Source of the DNA: Halomonas sp.
GTDB taxonomy: Bacteria; Pseudomonadota; Gammaproteobacteria; Pseudomonadales; Halomonadaceae
Assembly: GCA_003553625.1 (NCBI GenBank)
Contig: PWEV01000176.1
Span: 1 to 56,855 of the forward strand
DNA length: 56,855 nt
Direction of reading: 5' to 3'
Position 1 is the stretch's first letter, and the number at the start of each line of letters is the position of its first letter. Below are positions 1 through 8,251 of the stretch, in pieces. The position numbers were made by a program, and so were the translations under genes. The notes beneath the pieces are model-generated. The model searched no databases and was not told the origin of the DNA. It was given only the letters and a program-made list of their open reading frames with translations.

Positions 1-1
1 C

Positions 2-232
2 TCCCGGCGGCTGCAGCTGCCCAACGACAGCGTGCGCGCCATCACCGTGGAGGTGGGTGTTCAGAACGCCGGTGTGGCAATGATGGTGGCGTTCGTGGTG
101 CTGCAGCAGCCGGCCATCGGCCTGGTGCCGTTACTCTATGGCCTGCTGATGAACGTGCCGGTGTTCCTGTGGATGTTCGCCTGCCTGTGGCGGGATCGCC
201 ACCCGGCATCCGCGGTCATATCGAGGCGCTGA
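2..232 (+). CDS. Bile acid:sodium symporter-family transporter, C-terminal part (cut by window start)
   Basis: The reading frame is open from the first bases of the window and stops with TGA at 230-232, so only the last ~76 residues are present. The segment VEVGVQNAGVAMMVAF resembles the conserved EVGxQN(A/S)G stretch near the end of BASS/SBF-family sodium symporters, and two hydrophobic segments follow, ending in a short basic tail. The family imports organic anions or keto acids with sodium across the inner membrane; the substrate cannot be read from this fragment. The next gene starts about 5 bases downstream in the same direction, so the two may be co-transcribed. Family assignment rests on one motif and is moderately sure. 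Confidence 0.6.
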   Translation, partial: SRRLQLPNDSVRAITVEVGVQNAGVAMMVAFVVLQQPAIGLVPLLYGLLMNVPVFLWMFACLWRDRHPASAVISRR

Positions 233-237
233 ACGTC

Positions 238-1524
238 GTGTCCGTGGCCCTGAGTCCCAACATCCGCTGGTTCGCCTCGCTGCAGGCCGGACTGCTGGCA
301 ATCGCCCTGCTGCTGGCCGTCGCCCCCCGGGCCCAGGCCGAGCCGACCGCCACGCCGCCGACGGCGGCCACGGCCCAGACCGCCGGCGAGGCGGAGGTGC
401 TCTGGTACTTCTGGCGCGACCACTGCCCCTTCTGCCGGGAGGCCGCCGACTGGCTGGACCAGCTGGAGGCCGAACGGCCCGGCCTCGCCGTGCGCCGGGT
501 CGAGGTGGTGCGGGACCCCGCCGGGCGCGCACGCTTCCTCGCCATGATGGCCGAGCGCGGCGAGACGCCGCGTGCCGTGCCCACCTTTATCCTCGGCGGC
601 GATGTCTGGGTCGGCTTCTCCCCGGCCATCGCCGAGACACTCGAGGCGCGCCTCGCGGCAGCAGAAGCGGCCGGCATCGAGGCCGAGGACAACCGCTGGC
701 GACTCGACCTGGGGCCGCTGGGGCGCATCGACCTGGCCGGGGAGTCGATGCTCTTCGCCACCCTGCTGATCGCCTTCGTAGACGGCTTCAACCCCTGCTC
801 GATCTGGGTGCTCAGCGTGCTGCTGGCGATGATCCTGGGCAGCGGCTCCCGGGCGCGCACCGCCGCGGTGGGCGGTACCTTCCTGCTGGTCACCGCCAGC
901 CTCTACGGCCTGTTCATCGCCGGGCTGTTCGCCGCCCTCTCCGTGGCCCGCCACCTCGCCGGTATCCAGCTGGCGGTGGCGCTGTTCGCCCTGGTGTTCG
1001 GCGCGGTCAACGTCAAGGACTACTTCGCCCTGCACAGAGGCATCTCCTTCAGCATTCCTGAACGCTTCAAACCGCGCATCTACCGTGGCAGTCGGGAGGT
1101 GCGTCGCGAGCGACCGCTGCCGATGACCCTGCTGGTCACCGTGGTGCTGGCTGGCGGGGTGGCGCTGGTGGAGCTGCCCTGCACCGCCGGTTTCCCGGTG
1201 GTATGGACCTCCCTGCTGGCCGAGGCCGGAGTCGAAGGGATCGCCTTCGCCGGGCTGCTGGCCGTCTATCTGCTGGTCTACCTGGCGATCGAGATCGTCA
1301 TCCTGACGGTCGCCATTGCGACGCTCAGCATCGGCCGCATGCAGGAGAGCCATGGCCGCAAGCTCAAGCTGGTCGGGGGCATGGTGATGCTGGCGCTGGG
1401 CGGCATCATGCTGGTGGCGCCGGAGCTGATGGAGAGCCTGACCGGCTCGCTGGCGGTGATCGGGCTCGCCCTGGCCGGCGCCCTGGGGATCATGGCCGCC
1501 AGCCGCCTGTGCGCAAAGGGCTGA
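238..1524 (+). CDS. Periplasmic thioredoxin-like domain fused to a CcdA/DsbD-like membrane domain
   Basis: About 428 residues. The start chosen is GTG 238, preceded by a GAGG at 223-226; the frame is open further upstream but that part overlaps the previous gene. Residues 12-34 form a signal/anchor segment. Residues 53-150 look thioredoxin/glutaredoxin-like, with CPFC (C63, C66) after an aromatic-rich WYFWRDH and a probable cis-proline in RAVPTF (P115). From ~170 there are about six membrane segments with two single cysteines in conserved-looking contexts, FNPC (C187) and ELPCT (C315), the arrangement used by CcdA/DsbD to carry electrons across the membrane. The inferred role is delivery of reducing power to periplasmic thiols. 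It differs from DsbD in having the soluble redox domain only at the N-terminus and no C-terminal thioredoxin domain. The partner is unknown. Confidence 0.72.
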   Translation: MSVALSPNIRWFASLQAGLLAIALLLAVAPRAQAEPTATPPTAATAQTAGEAEVLWYFWRDHCPFCREAADWLDQLEAERPGLAVRRVEVVRDPAGRARFLAMMAERGETPRAVPTFILGGDVWVGFSPAIAETLEARLAAAEAAGIEAEDNRWRLDLGPLGRIDLAGESMLFATLLIAFVDGFNPCSIWVLSVLLAMILGSGSRARTAAVGGTFLLVTASLYGLFIAGLFAALSVARHLAGIQLAVALFALVFGAVNVKDYFALHRGISFSIPERFKPRIYRGSREVRRERPLPMTLLVTVVLAGGVALVELPCTAGFPVVWTSLLAEAGVEGIAFAGLLAVYLLVYLAIEIVILTVAIATLSIGRMQESHGRKLKLVGGMVMLALGGIMLVAPELMESLTGSLAVIGLALAGALGIMAASRLCAKG

Positions 1525-1541
1525 AGACGCTGAGGGCCCGT

Positions 1542-1590
1542 TCAGAAAAAACGGATCAGGATCAGCCAGGCGAAGACGAGGAGGCCGCCC
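1542..1590 (-). pseudogene. Remnant of the 3' end of a sodium:neurotransmitter symporter-like gene
   Basis: Read on the minus strand, these bases encode [13 protein letters not shown] followed by a stop (TGA at 1542-1544). This closely matches the C-terminus of the intact symporter at 4144-5457, which ends VVAWLILIRLV. Bases 1552-1573 are identical to 4154-4175 and the match continues to 26 of 27. Nothing else of such a gene remains; the homology breaks where the YebC-like fragment begins. I infer a deletion or recombination scar. Confidence 0.6.
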
Positions 1591-1601
1591 TGGAGGCGCT
1601 G

Positions 1602-1874
1602 ATGGAGGCCGATGTCGACGTCACCGACATCGAGAACGAGGCGGGCCAAATCACCGTCTTCGCCCCGCATACCGAGTATGCCAAGGCCAAGCAGGCGTTG
1701 CTCGATGCCTTAGGCGAACTCGACTTCGAAGTGGACGAGATCCAGTTCGTGCCCCAGACCACCACGCCCGTGGCGGGCGAAGACGTGGCAATGTTCGAGA
1801 AGCTCCTCGATATGCTCAACGAGCTGGACGACGTCCAGAACGTCTTCCACAACGCCGAGCTACCCGATACGTAG
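1602..1874 (+). pseudogene. C-terminal fragment of a YebC/PmpR-family protein
   Basis: An open frame of 90 residues from ATG 1602 whose whole length matches only the C-terminal third of YebC-family proteins: an acidic start, then a [18 protein letters not shown] stretch, then FVPQTTTPV and [14 protein letters not shown], which is the usual YebC ending. Family members are about 240 residues and need their N-terminal and middle domains to bind DNA or ribosomes; both are missing. The frame is open upstream to about 1525, but that part is antisense to the symporter remnant and not YebC-like. I see no clear ribosome-binding site for ATG 1602. Most likely a decaying fragment left by a rearrangement; a short expressed protein cannot be excluded. 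Confidence 0.6.
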
Positions 1875-1884
1875 TGCGCCCCGA

Positions 1885-1917
1885 AGACACGACCGCGATC
1901 CGTCGCGCAGCCGTGTC
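1885..1917. terminator. Possible hairpin between the YebC fragment and ftsH
   Basis: GACACG and CGTGTC arms enclose an inner GCGA/TCGC pair with small internal loops. It lies between two converging reading frames. There is no T-tract on either side, so a terminator role is only suggested by position. Confidence 0.3.
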
Positions 1918-1930
1918 GGCGCGTTCGCTC

Positions 1931-3937
1931 TCAGGCCTGGCTATCGTCGTCCTGGTGGGTGTCTTGCGTGCCGGCATCACTCTTGCCGGCGCCATCCTTG
2001 CCGCCATGCGGCTTGGCATCGTCTTCCTTGGCATCGCCGAGCAAATCGCGGATCGCGTCGGCCTCGAGGGTCTCATGCGCCTTCAAGGCCGCGGCTAGTG
2101 CATCCAGGTCGCCTCGATGCGCCTCGAGCAGATCGCGACCGCGCGCCTCAAGCTCGGTCAGCAGCCGCTGTATCTCTTCATCGACCAGCCCGGCCATGGC
2201 CTCGCTGTGTTCGCGGGATTCGGCAAGCTCCTTGCCCAGGAAGACATGCTCCCGGCTCTGGGCGAACATCGCCGGACCGATACGCTTGCTCATTCCCCAG
2301 CGCGACACCATGCGGCGTGCCAACTGAGTGGCCTGCTCCAGGTCATTCTCGGCGCCGCTCGACACCTCGCCGAAGACGATAGACTCCGCCAAACGGCCGC
2401 CGAACATTACGGTGATGCGATCCCGCAGATAGGACTCGCCCTGGTTGTAGCGCTCCTCGTCGGGGACCTGAGCAGTCACGCCAAGGGCGCGACCGCGCGG
2501 CAGCACCGTGACTTTCTCGAGCGGGTCAGCCTTGGGCAGCAGGTAGGCGAGCAGTGCGTGTCCTGACTCGTGGTAGGCCACGACGTGGCGCTCGTCGTCG
2601 GAGAGGCCGACGTCCTTGGCCTCACCCAGCAGCAGTCGGTCGCGAGCCGCCGAGAAACAGGCCCAGTCCACTTCCTTCTGATCATGACGCCCCGCCTGCA
2701 GGGCCGCCTCGTTGGCCAGGTTGGCCAGATCCGCGCCGGAGAAGCCGATGGTGATCTCGGCCAGCCGAGCAAGATCGACGTCGTCGGCCAGCGGCATGTC
2801 ACGCGTATGCACGCGCAGGATGCCCTGGCGTGCCTCACGATGCGGGTTTTCCAGCGTCACCTTGCGATCGAAGCGGCCCGGCCGCAGCAGGGCAGAATCC
2901 AGCACATCGGGACGGTTGGTGGCGGCCAGCACGACAACAGACTCCTCGCCCTCGAAGCCATCCATCTCAGCAAGTATCTGGTTCAGCGTCTGCTCGCGCT
3001 CATCGTGGCCCCCACCCATGCCGGCACCCCGCGAGCGACCAATGGAGTCCAACTCGTCGATGAAGACCACCGCCGGTGCCTGCTGCTTGGCCTGCTTGAA
3101 GAGGTCACGCACGCGAGAGGCCCCCACGCCCACGAACATCTCGATGAACTCCGAGCCACTGATGCTGAAGAACGGCACGTCAGCCTCGCCGGCCACCGCC
3201 TTGGCCAACAGCGTCTTGCCGGTACCGGGCGGGCCCATCATCAGGATACCGCGAGGGATCTTGGCCCCCAGGGCATGGAAGCGCGACGGCTCCTTGAGAA
3301 AGTCGATCACCTCGAGCACTTCGCGCTTGGCGTTCTCCGAGCCCGCCACATCGCCCAGGCGCACCTCGCTCTGCTCGCTGCTCACCTCACGGGCACTGGA
3401 CTTGCCCATGTTGAACAGCCCGCCCCCGGACATGGCTCGCTGCTGCATGCGATTCCAGAACCAGAACAGCAGGCCCAGGATCAGGATCCAGGGCAAGGCC
3501 CCGACGAGCACGCGCTGCCACCAGGGGGGGTCGACCGGTTCGGCGTCGATCTGCACCCCGTTGGCCTCGAGACGCTCGAGCAGGCGTGACCCTTCGACGG
3601 CCGGACGGGTAAGTTCGAAGCTGTCGCGCTCCTCGAGCTCTCGGGCCTGGCGGCCCGCTTCGTTGAAGCGGCCCTCTACCGACTGCCCACGCAGGGTCAC
3701 CGTGTCGATATGCTCGTTCTCGACCGCCGTGAGGAACTCGGAGTAGGTCAGCTCGATCTGCGACGTCCGCTGCCCGGCGTCGAGATAGTAGAACACCAGC
3801 AGAATCCCCAGGGTAAGCCAGAGAAAGGGAACCCACTGCCGCGGCGAGGGCTGGGTCTCCTCGGGGTACCAGAGCGGCGAACGCCGGATCTTGTTGCGCT
3901 GTGAGTCCGATGAGCTGTCGTTGTCCAATAGCGGCAT
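1931..3937 (-). CDS. FtsH-family ATP-dependent zinc metalloprotease (first of two paralogues)
   Basis: 668 residues. ATG 3937 is preceded by a GGAGA ribosome-binding site. Domains in order: short cytoplasmic N-terminus, membrane segment ~36-52, periplasmic FtsH-extracellular domain ~60-140, second membrane segment ~143-162, AAA module with Walker A GPPGTGKT (235-242), Walker B VFIDELD (~291-297) and second region of homology (ATNRPDVLD...RPGRFDR), then the M41 protease with HESGH (456-460) and the downstream acidic ligand region [10 protein letters not shown]. The C-terminus is a hydrophilic Asp/Lys/Gly-rich tail. Such proteases pull membrane and short-lived cytosolic proteins apart and degrade them. 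The gene lies outside the usual rlmE-ftsH neighbourhood and differs from the E. coli-type protein (WFWNRMQ after the second helix), so it is probably an accessory FtsH. A paralogue lies at 12790-14730. Confidence 0.93.
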   Translation of the reverse strand: MPLLDNDSSSDSQRNKIRRSPLWYPEETQPSPRQWVPFLWLTLGILLVFYYLDAGQRTSQIELTYSEFLTAVENEHIDTVTLRGQSVEGRFNEAGRQARELEERDSFELTRPAVEGSRLLERLEANGVQIDAEPVDPPWWQRVLVGALPWILILGLLFWFWNRMQQRAMSGGGLFNMGKSSAREVSSEQSEVRLGDVAGSENAKREVLEVIDFLKEPSRFHALGAKIPRGILMMGPPGTGKTLLAKAVAGEADVPFFSISGSEFIEMFVGVGASRVRDLFKQAKQQAPAVVFIDELDSIGRSRGAGMGGGHDEREQTLNQILAEMDGFEGEESVVVLAATNRPDVLDSALLRPGRFDRKVTLENPHREARQGILRVHTRDMPLADDVDLARLAEITIGFSGADLANLANEAALQAGRHDQKEVDWACFSAARDRLLLGEAKDVGLSDDERHVVAYHESGHALLAYLLPKADPLEKVTVLPRGRALGVTAQVPDEERYNQGESYLRDRITVMFGGRLAESIVFGEVSSGAENDLEQATQLARRMVSRWGMSKRIGPAMFAQSREHVFLGKELAESREHSEAMAGLVDEEIQRLLTELEARGRDLLEAHRGDLDALAAALKAHETLEADAIRDLLGDAKEDDAKPHGGKDGAGKSDAGTQDTHQDDDSQA

Positions 3938-4143
3938 AGTCGTCTCCGCGATGAGGGCAGTTGCCTAGAACATGACCGATAACCCTCGAGGATAACAAGG
4001 GCCCCGGCGGCGAGCCATCCCGCCATCAGCGCACCTAAGCCACTCGGACCGCGGCACCGTGGACTTTCAGCGCGGTTCGCCGGCACCTTGGGGGGATGGC
4101 CATCGAGCGTCTGCGCGCGAGGGAGGAAAAGCGACAAGCCCCG

Positions 4144-5457
4144 TCAGACCAAGCGGATCAGGATCAGCCAGGCGACGACGGCCACCGGTAACCAGCGGCC
4201 GACCACATAGATGCGCGTCTCCCACCAGCGGGTATCGGTCCCCAAGGCCTGGCGCAGCCTTGCGGGCTCCACCAGCCAGCAGAAGAAACCTGCCCCGACG
4301 ATACCCGACACCAGCACCAGCTGGCCGCCCACTACCTGGTCCAGCCAGTCCAGGAAGGGCGTTCCGGCAATGGTCAGTTCGAGCGGGGTGAAGCTCAGCG
4401 CGGAGGGAATGCCCAGCAGCAGCATGCCCAGCGCCACAATGCCCACGGCGCTGGCGTGACTGATACGAAACTCCTCGGCGACGGCGCTGATCACCACCTT
4501 GAGCCCGGCCAGGCTCGAGCTGAAGGCCGCCAGGAAGAACAGCACAAAGAAGGCAATGGCGACCGGAAAGCCCCAGCGCATGTCCTCGAACACTCGCGGG
4601 AGCGTACTGAAGGCCAGCTGACTCCCCTCTCCGGGATCCATGCCGTAGCTGAACACGAAGGGGAAGATCATCCAGCCTGCCAGCAGTGCCACGGTGGTCT
4701 CCGTGACGCCTACCACCAGGCAGGCTCTCGGCACATGGGCCTTGCGGGGAATATAGCTACCGTAGGTGACCAGGTAGCCCTGGCCAATCGCCAGGGTGTA
4801 GAACCCCTGGCCGAAGGCCATCATCCACAGCTCGGGATTTCGCCAGGCGGAAAAATCGGCCTGGAGGAGAAATCGGCTCGCCTCGTTCCAGCCCTCCATC
4901 CGGCTCGCCGTGAACACCAGCCCGACAATAACGAGCAACAGCAGCGGCATCAGCAGCTTGGAGAAGGCCTCGATGGCGGCCAGCCCGCGCAGGAGCACCA
5001 GGCTGACCAGCGCCAGAATTGCCAGAAAGTAGTACAGGGAGGCATAGCCGTCGGAAAAATCGCTGAACACGCTGAGCTCATCGCGAACGGCGTCGACGGC
5101 ATAGCCAAGGGTCCAGCCGGTAATGACCAGGTAATAGCTGGTGATCAGGAAGGTCAGCAGCACCACGGCCCAGCCGTACCAGGCCCCCCAGCGATTGACC
5201 TGTCGGTAGGTATGCACCGTGTTGCCCTGTGCCAGACGCCCGGCGGCGACCTCGAGATACATGATCGGCAGGCAGATGAGCACCAGAGCGATCAGGTAGG
5301 CCAGGATAAAGGCGGCCCCCCCGAACTCCCCCACCATGTAGGGAAAGCGCCACAGGTTGCCCAGGCCAACTGCCGCCGCGGCCATGGAAAACACGAAGGC
5401 GGGTTCGGAGGACCACTGACCGCGACTCTTGTCCGTTTCACTGCTGGGGTGGGCGAT
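4144..5457 (-). CDS. Sodium:neurotransmitter symporter (NSS) family transporter; apparent ATC start
   Basis: NSS transporters import amino acids or similar solutes with sodium. The protein has about 11 hydrophobic segments and the hallmark first-helix motif AVGLGNLWRFPY. The first ordinary start in the frame (GTG 5394) falls inside helix 1. Upstream codons 5395-5457 encode SRGQWSSEPAF just before it, which is the expected N-terminal RGxWSS element of bacterial NSS proteins, so translation must begin further up. The frame closes with TAG just upstream of ATC 5455-5457, and a strong GGGAGG sits 6 bases before that ATC. I therefore place the start there (437 residues). Either ATC is used as a rare start or a mutation has weakened the gene. 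The next gene on this strand is ftsH, 206 bases downstream. Substrate unknown. Confidence 0.82.
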   Translation of the reverse strand: MAHPSSETDKSRGQWSSEPAFVFSMAAAAVGLGNLWRFPYMVGEFGGAAFILAYLIALVLICLPIMYLEVAAGRLAQGNTVHTYRQVNRWGAWYGWAVVLLTFLITSYYLVITGWTLGYAVDAVRDELSVFSDFSDGYASLYYFLAILALVSLVLLRGLAAIEAFSKLLMPLLLLVIVGLVFTASRMEGWNEASRFLLQADFSAWRNPELWMMAFGQGFYTLAIGQGYLVTYGSYIPRKAHVPRACLVVGVTETTVALLAGWMIFPFVFSYGMDPGEGSQLAFSTLPRVFEDMRWGFPVAIAFFVLFFLAAFSSSLAGLKVVISAVAEEFRISHASAVGIVALGMLLLGIPSALSFTPLELTIAGTPFLDWLDQVVGGQLVLVSGIVGAGFFCWLVEPARLRQALGTDTRWWETRIYVVGRWLPVAVVAWLILIRLV

Positions 5458-5490
5458 AGGCTACCTCCCGATGCTGCCGAAGGCTCTCAG

Positions 5491-5533
5491 CGTTGGCGGA
5501 CGGGACGACATGATTCCGCCTCGCCCGCCAACG
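5491..5533. terminator. Hairpin between the DUF4399 gene and the symporter
   Basis: A perfect 9-bp inverted repeat, CGTTGGCGG at 5491-5499 and CCGCCAACG at 5525-5533, with a 25-base loop. It lies about 60 bases downstream of the DUF4399 gene and 34 bases upstream of the symporter start. It could end the former transcript or be a leader structure of the latter. There is no T-tract. Confidence 0.35.
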
Positions 5534-5594
5534 TCGTTGACTGGCTAAACCGTGCCAATCTCAACCGTCGATGACAAGCCCGTCTGCCCTCCCC

Positions 5595-6038
5595 TTACTC
5601 CTCAACCGTGATGGTGATGACGTCGGAGATCAGCGGGGGGTCGAAGCTGACGTGGCGATAATCCATGAACAGCAGCTGCAGGCTGTACTCACCCGGCTCA
5701 AGCTCCAGGCTGCCCTCGGTCTGGCCGCCACCGAAGTGACGGGTGTGGTCGGTGAAGGGCAGCGGGGCGCCCAGATCCACGCCCTCCAGCGGCATGTTCA
5801 CCAGCAGGTGGTGGTGGCCGGTGTCAGGGAAGTTGGCACCCGCCGGGGCCACGCCCATGCCCTTGACCCCCATGCGCACGGTTACCGGGCCGGAGAGGGT
5901 CTGTCCGTCCTCCGGCGCGATGAAATAGACCTCGGCGTTATCCGAGGCCGAGATGCGCTCCAGCTCCGCCATGGCCGGGGCCGCCAGCAATGCACTGCCG
6001 GCAAATCCCAGCGCCAGGGCACAGATCCGCTTGTTCAT
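5595..6038 (-). CDS. DUF4399 domain-containing exported protein
   Basis: 147 residues from ATG 6038, which has a GGAGAG ribosome-binding site. Residues 1-23 form a signal peptide ending in APAMA. The mature part carries the family signature around TGHHHLLVNMP and a repeated beta pattern ending in ITITVEE, compatible with a small immunoglobulin-like or cupredoxin-like periplasmic beta fold. The His cluster could bind a metal, but this is inference; the family has no firmly known function. It stands alone between two minus-strand membrane-protein genes. Confidence 0.8.
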   Translation of the reverse strand: MNKRICALALGFAGSALLAAPAMAELERISASDNAEVYFIAPEDGQTLSGPVTVRMGVKGMGVAPAGANFPDTGHHHLLVNMPLEGVDLGAPLPFTDHTRHFGGGQTEGSLELEPGEYSLQLLFMDYRHVSFDPPLISDVITITVEE

Positions 6039-6174
6039 AGCTCTCTCCTTCGCCATTCCGCGATGGCAGGCAGGGCGACATCCGCCGCCGATAGGCACCG
6101 CGGGCCCCAACGGGGGACCGCCTGAACAAGCCTAGCCCAGACAGCGAGAAACGGGAGTGGGAGACGAGACCCGC

Positions 6175-6414
6175 TCAGCGGGGCGCCTTGGCATCCTGCG
6201 TCTCATCCAGCCACGGAAGGCGGCGCTTGAGTGCCCGCACGGCCCAAGGCACCGCCACCAGGCGGATCAGATAGGCAATGACCAGGCCACTGATGATCGA
6301 GAAGAGCATGCCCAGCCCCACGCGAAACATCAGCGCGGTAAAGAAGGCGGCGAGAATCGCCGTGACGATTTCTTCAAGATGCCCCTGGATCCAGGCCCTG
6401 TGGGTCGGTTTCAT
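6175..6414 (-). CDS. Small membrane protein of unknown function
   Basis: 79 residues from ATG 6414, preceded by a good AAGGAG at suitable spacing. It starts MKPTHRAWIQGHLEEIV and has two hydrophobic segments, about residues 17-37 and 38-56, then a basic stretch (RALKRRLPW) and an acidic end. This predicts a two-helix inner-membrane protein with basic cytoplasmic ends. I do not recognise the family; it resembles small conserved proteins annotated only as hypothetical in marine gammaproteobacteria. Confidence 0.65.
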   Translation of the reverse strand: MKPTHRAWIQGHLEEIVTAILAAFFTALMFRVGLGMLFSIISGLVIAYLIRLVAVPWAVRALKRRLPWLDETQDAKAPR

Positions 6415-6488
6415 GATGACTCCTTGGCTACGTCGACAGAAACCCGCCAACGGCGGGTTTACACGGTAATGATAGGCCCCAGGCTCGC

Positions 6489-7235
6489 TCAGCTGCCGGC
6501 GACAAACGCCTGGTAGGCTTCCCGAGCATCTTCGACGCCCGCCTCAAGGAAGCGCGCGCCGTGCTCGGCGCTGGCCAGGGAGGGGTCGGATCCCATGCGC
6601 CCATCGGGGAAGCGCTGCCGGAAGCTGTGGGCATCGCACAGGGCGCTGCCGTCGGGGGCGCGGCGCGGCGACATGGGCACCTCCCTCACCGTCATGGGGG
6701 CGGCGTGCCAGGCCAGCGACACCTCGGAGGCGGTGGCATGGGAACCCTCGGCATCGCCATAGAGCGACGCCGCCAACTCGCGGCCACGCCGACCGGCGAA
6801 CCAGTTGAACAGCCGCAGGTGGAGCTCGCCGGCCGGCTCGCGCTGCAGACTTCGCTCGGCGAAGACCTCGGCGAAGGCCGCGTTCACGGTGGCCACGTTG
6901 CCGCCATGGCCGTTCAGGAAGAACACATGGGTAAAGCCATGGTGCGCCAGCGACTCTATGGTGTCGCGCAGCACCGCAACCAGGGTGCTCGGGCGCAGGG
7001 TGAGGCTGCCGGGAAAGGCCAGGTGGTGCTGCGCCATGCCGATCGCCTGGGTCGGGGCGATCAGCACCCCATCCCGCTCACCCAGGGCCCAGGCAATCGC
7101 CTCGGGACACAGGGCGTCGGTGCCGATCGGGCCGTTGGGGCCGTGCTGCTCGGTGGAGCCGATCGGCACCATGATGCCCGTCGAGTGCTCCAGGTGGGCC
7201 TCCACTTCCTGCCAGGTGGCGTGCTGCAGTCGCAT
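6489..7235 (-). CDS. Creatininase-family amidohydrolase
   Basis: 248 residues. ATG 7235 is chosen because GGGAGAG lies just upstream; a longer frame exists but has no matching signal. Family motifs are intact: IGSTEQHGPNGPIGTDA near residue 30 (metal-binding Glu, His and Asp), HHLAFPG, and NGHGGN near the middle. Members hydrolyse cyclic or linear amides such as creatinine or formamidopyrimidine-type intermediates using two divalent metals. Nothing nearby points to a substrate. Cytosolic; probably transcribed alone. Confidence 0.85.
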   Translation of the reverse strand: MRLQHATWQEVEAHLEHSTGIMVPIGSTEQHGPNGPIGTDALCPEAIAWALGERDGVLIAPTQAIGMAQHHLAFPGSLTLRPSTLVAVLRDTIESLAHHGFTHVFFLNGHGGNVATVNAAFAEVFAERSLQREPAGELHLRLFNWFAGRRGRELAASLYGDAEGSHATASEVSLAWHAAPMTVREVPMSPRRAPDGSALCDAHSFRQRFPDGRMGSDPSLASAEHGARFLEAGVEDAREAYQAFVAGS

Positions 7236-7320
7236 CGATGGTCTCTCCCTGCCGTGATTCATGACGCCATGATGGCAGATACCCCGCGACACTGCCCTGT
7301 CGCCAGGAAAGCGCTGCGGC

Positions 7321-8223
7321 TCAGCGCTCCCGCTGCGACTCCCGCCACTCCTCGGCGGCCTCCTCGACCCCGGGCTCATCGCCGCGGTTGAGAGCCGCCT
7401 GGCGGTAGGTCTCCTCGTCGCGCACGTCGTCGATCACCGTCATCAGCTCGTCGACATCCACGGTCGCGGTGTCATGCACGAAGCAGCCGGTCAGCTTGCT
7501 CTCCGGGTGCAGTTCGCCCGCCTCGTAGAGCGACCAGATCTCCTTGCCGTAGTCGGTGGTCAAGAGCTCGGGGGCGAAGCGGCCGAAGTAGCGGCGCATG
7601 TTGTCCACGTCACGCTCGAACATCATCTCTGCGCTGTTGTTACCGGCGGCATCCACCGCCTGGGGCAGGTCGATGATCACCGGGCCGTCGGCGGCCAGCA
7701 GCACGTTGAACTCGGAGAGGTCGCCGTGGACCAGTCCGGCACACAGCATCTTCACCACGTCGCTGATGATCTTGGCGTAGTACTCGCGGGCCTGCTCGGC
7801 GCTCAGAGTCACCTCGCCCAGGCGCGGGGCGGTGAGGCCCTCGGCGTCGGAGATCATCTCCATCAGCAGCACGCCGTCGATGAACCCGTAGGGCTTGGGC
7901 ACTCGCACGTCCGCCGCAGCCAGCCGGTAGAGGGCGTCGACCTCGGCGTTGAGCCAGGCCTGCTCCTGCTCCTTCTGGCCGAAGCGGGTCTTCTTGGCCA
8001 TGGCCCGTGAGCGGCGGCTGTTGCGTTCACGGCGGCCCTCCTGATACTGCACGGCCTGCTTGAAGCTGCGCTGTTTGGCCTCCTTGAAGATCTTGGCGCA
8101 GCGCCGCTCTCCGTGGGAGAGCACCACGTAGACCTGGGCCTCTTTTCCGCTCATCAGCTGGCTTTCGACCGCCTCGATCAGGCCGTCGTCCACCAGCGGC
8201 TGTAATCGCTTGGGTATCTTCAT
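7321..8223 (-). CDS. RIO1-like serine protein kinase
   Basis: 300 residues, beginning MKIPKRLQPLVDDGLIEAV. Kinase landmarks are present: a nucleotide loop SGKEAQVYVV, a catalytic loop LVHGDLSEFNVLL with Asp and Asn, and the metal-binding segment VIIDLPQAVD. This is the bacterial RIO1-like group seen in pseudomonads and halomonads; archaeal and eukaryotic RIO kinases work in small-subunit ribosome maturation. The C-terminus is Glu-rich. It begins 28 bases after dbpA on the same strand, so the two probably share a transcript, hinting at a ribosome-related role. The bacterial substrate is not established. Confidence 0.88.
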   Translation of the reverse strand: MKIPKRLQPLVDDGLIEAVESQLMSGKEAQVYVVLSHGERRCAKIFKEAKQRSFKQAVQYQEGRRERNSRRSRAMAKKTRFGQKEQEQAWLNAEVDALYRLAAADVRVPKPYGFIDGVLLMEMISDAEGLTAPRLGEVTLSAEQAREYYAKIISDVVKMLCAGLVHGDLSEFNVLLAADGPVIIDLPQAVDAAGNNSAEMMFERDVDNMRRYFGRFAPELLTTDYGKEIWSLYEAGELHPESKLTGCFVHDTATVDVDELMTVIDDVRDEETYRQAALNRGDEPGVEEAAEEWRESQRER

Positions 8224-8251
8224 CTGTTCCTCTGGGGTTCGCCGATGCGCC

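Noticed and set aside
136..1353. Long open frame antisense to the thioredoxin-CcdA fusion
   Set aside because: Low-complexity Gly/Gln/Asp/His-rich translation typical of the reverse strand of GC-rich coding DNA; no ribosome-binding site and no recognisable domain.
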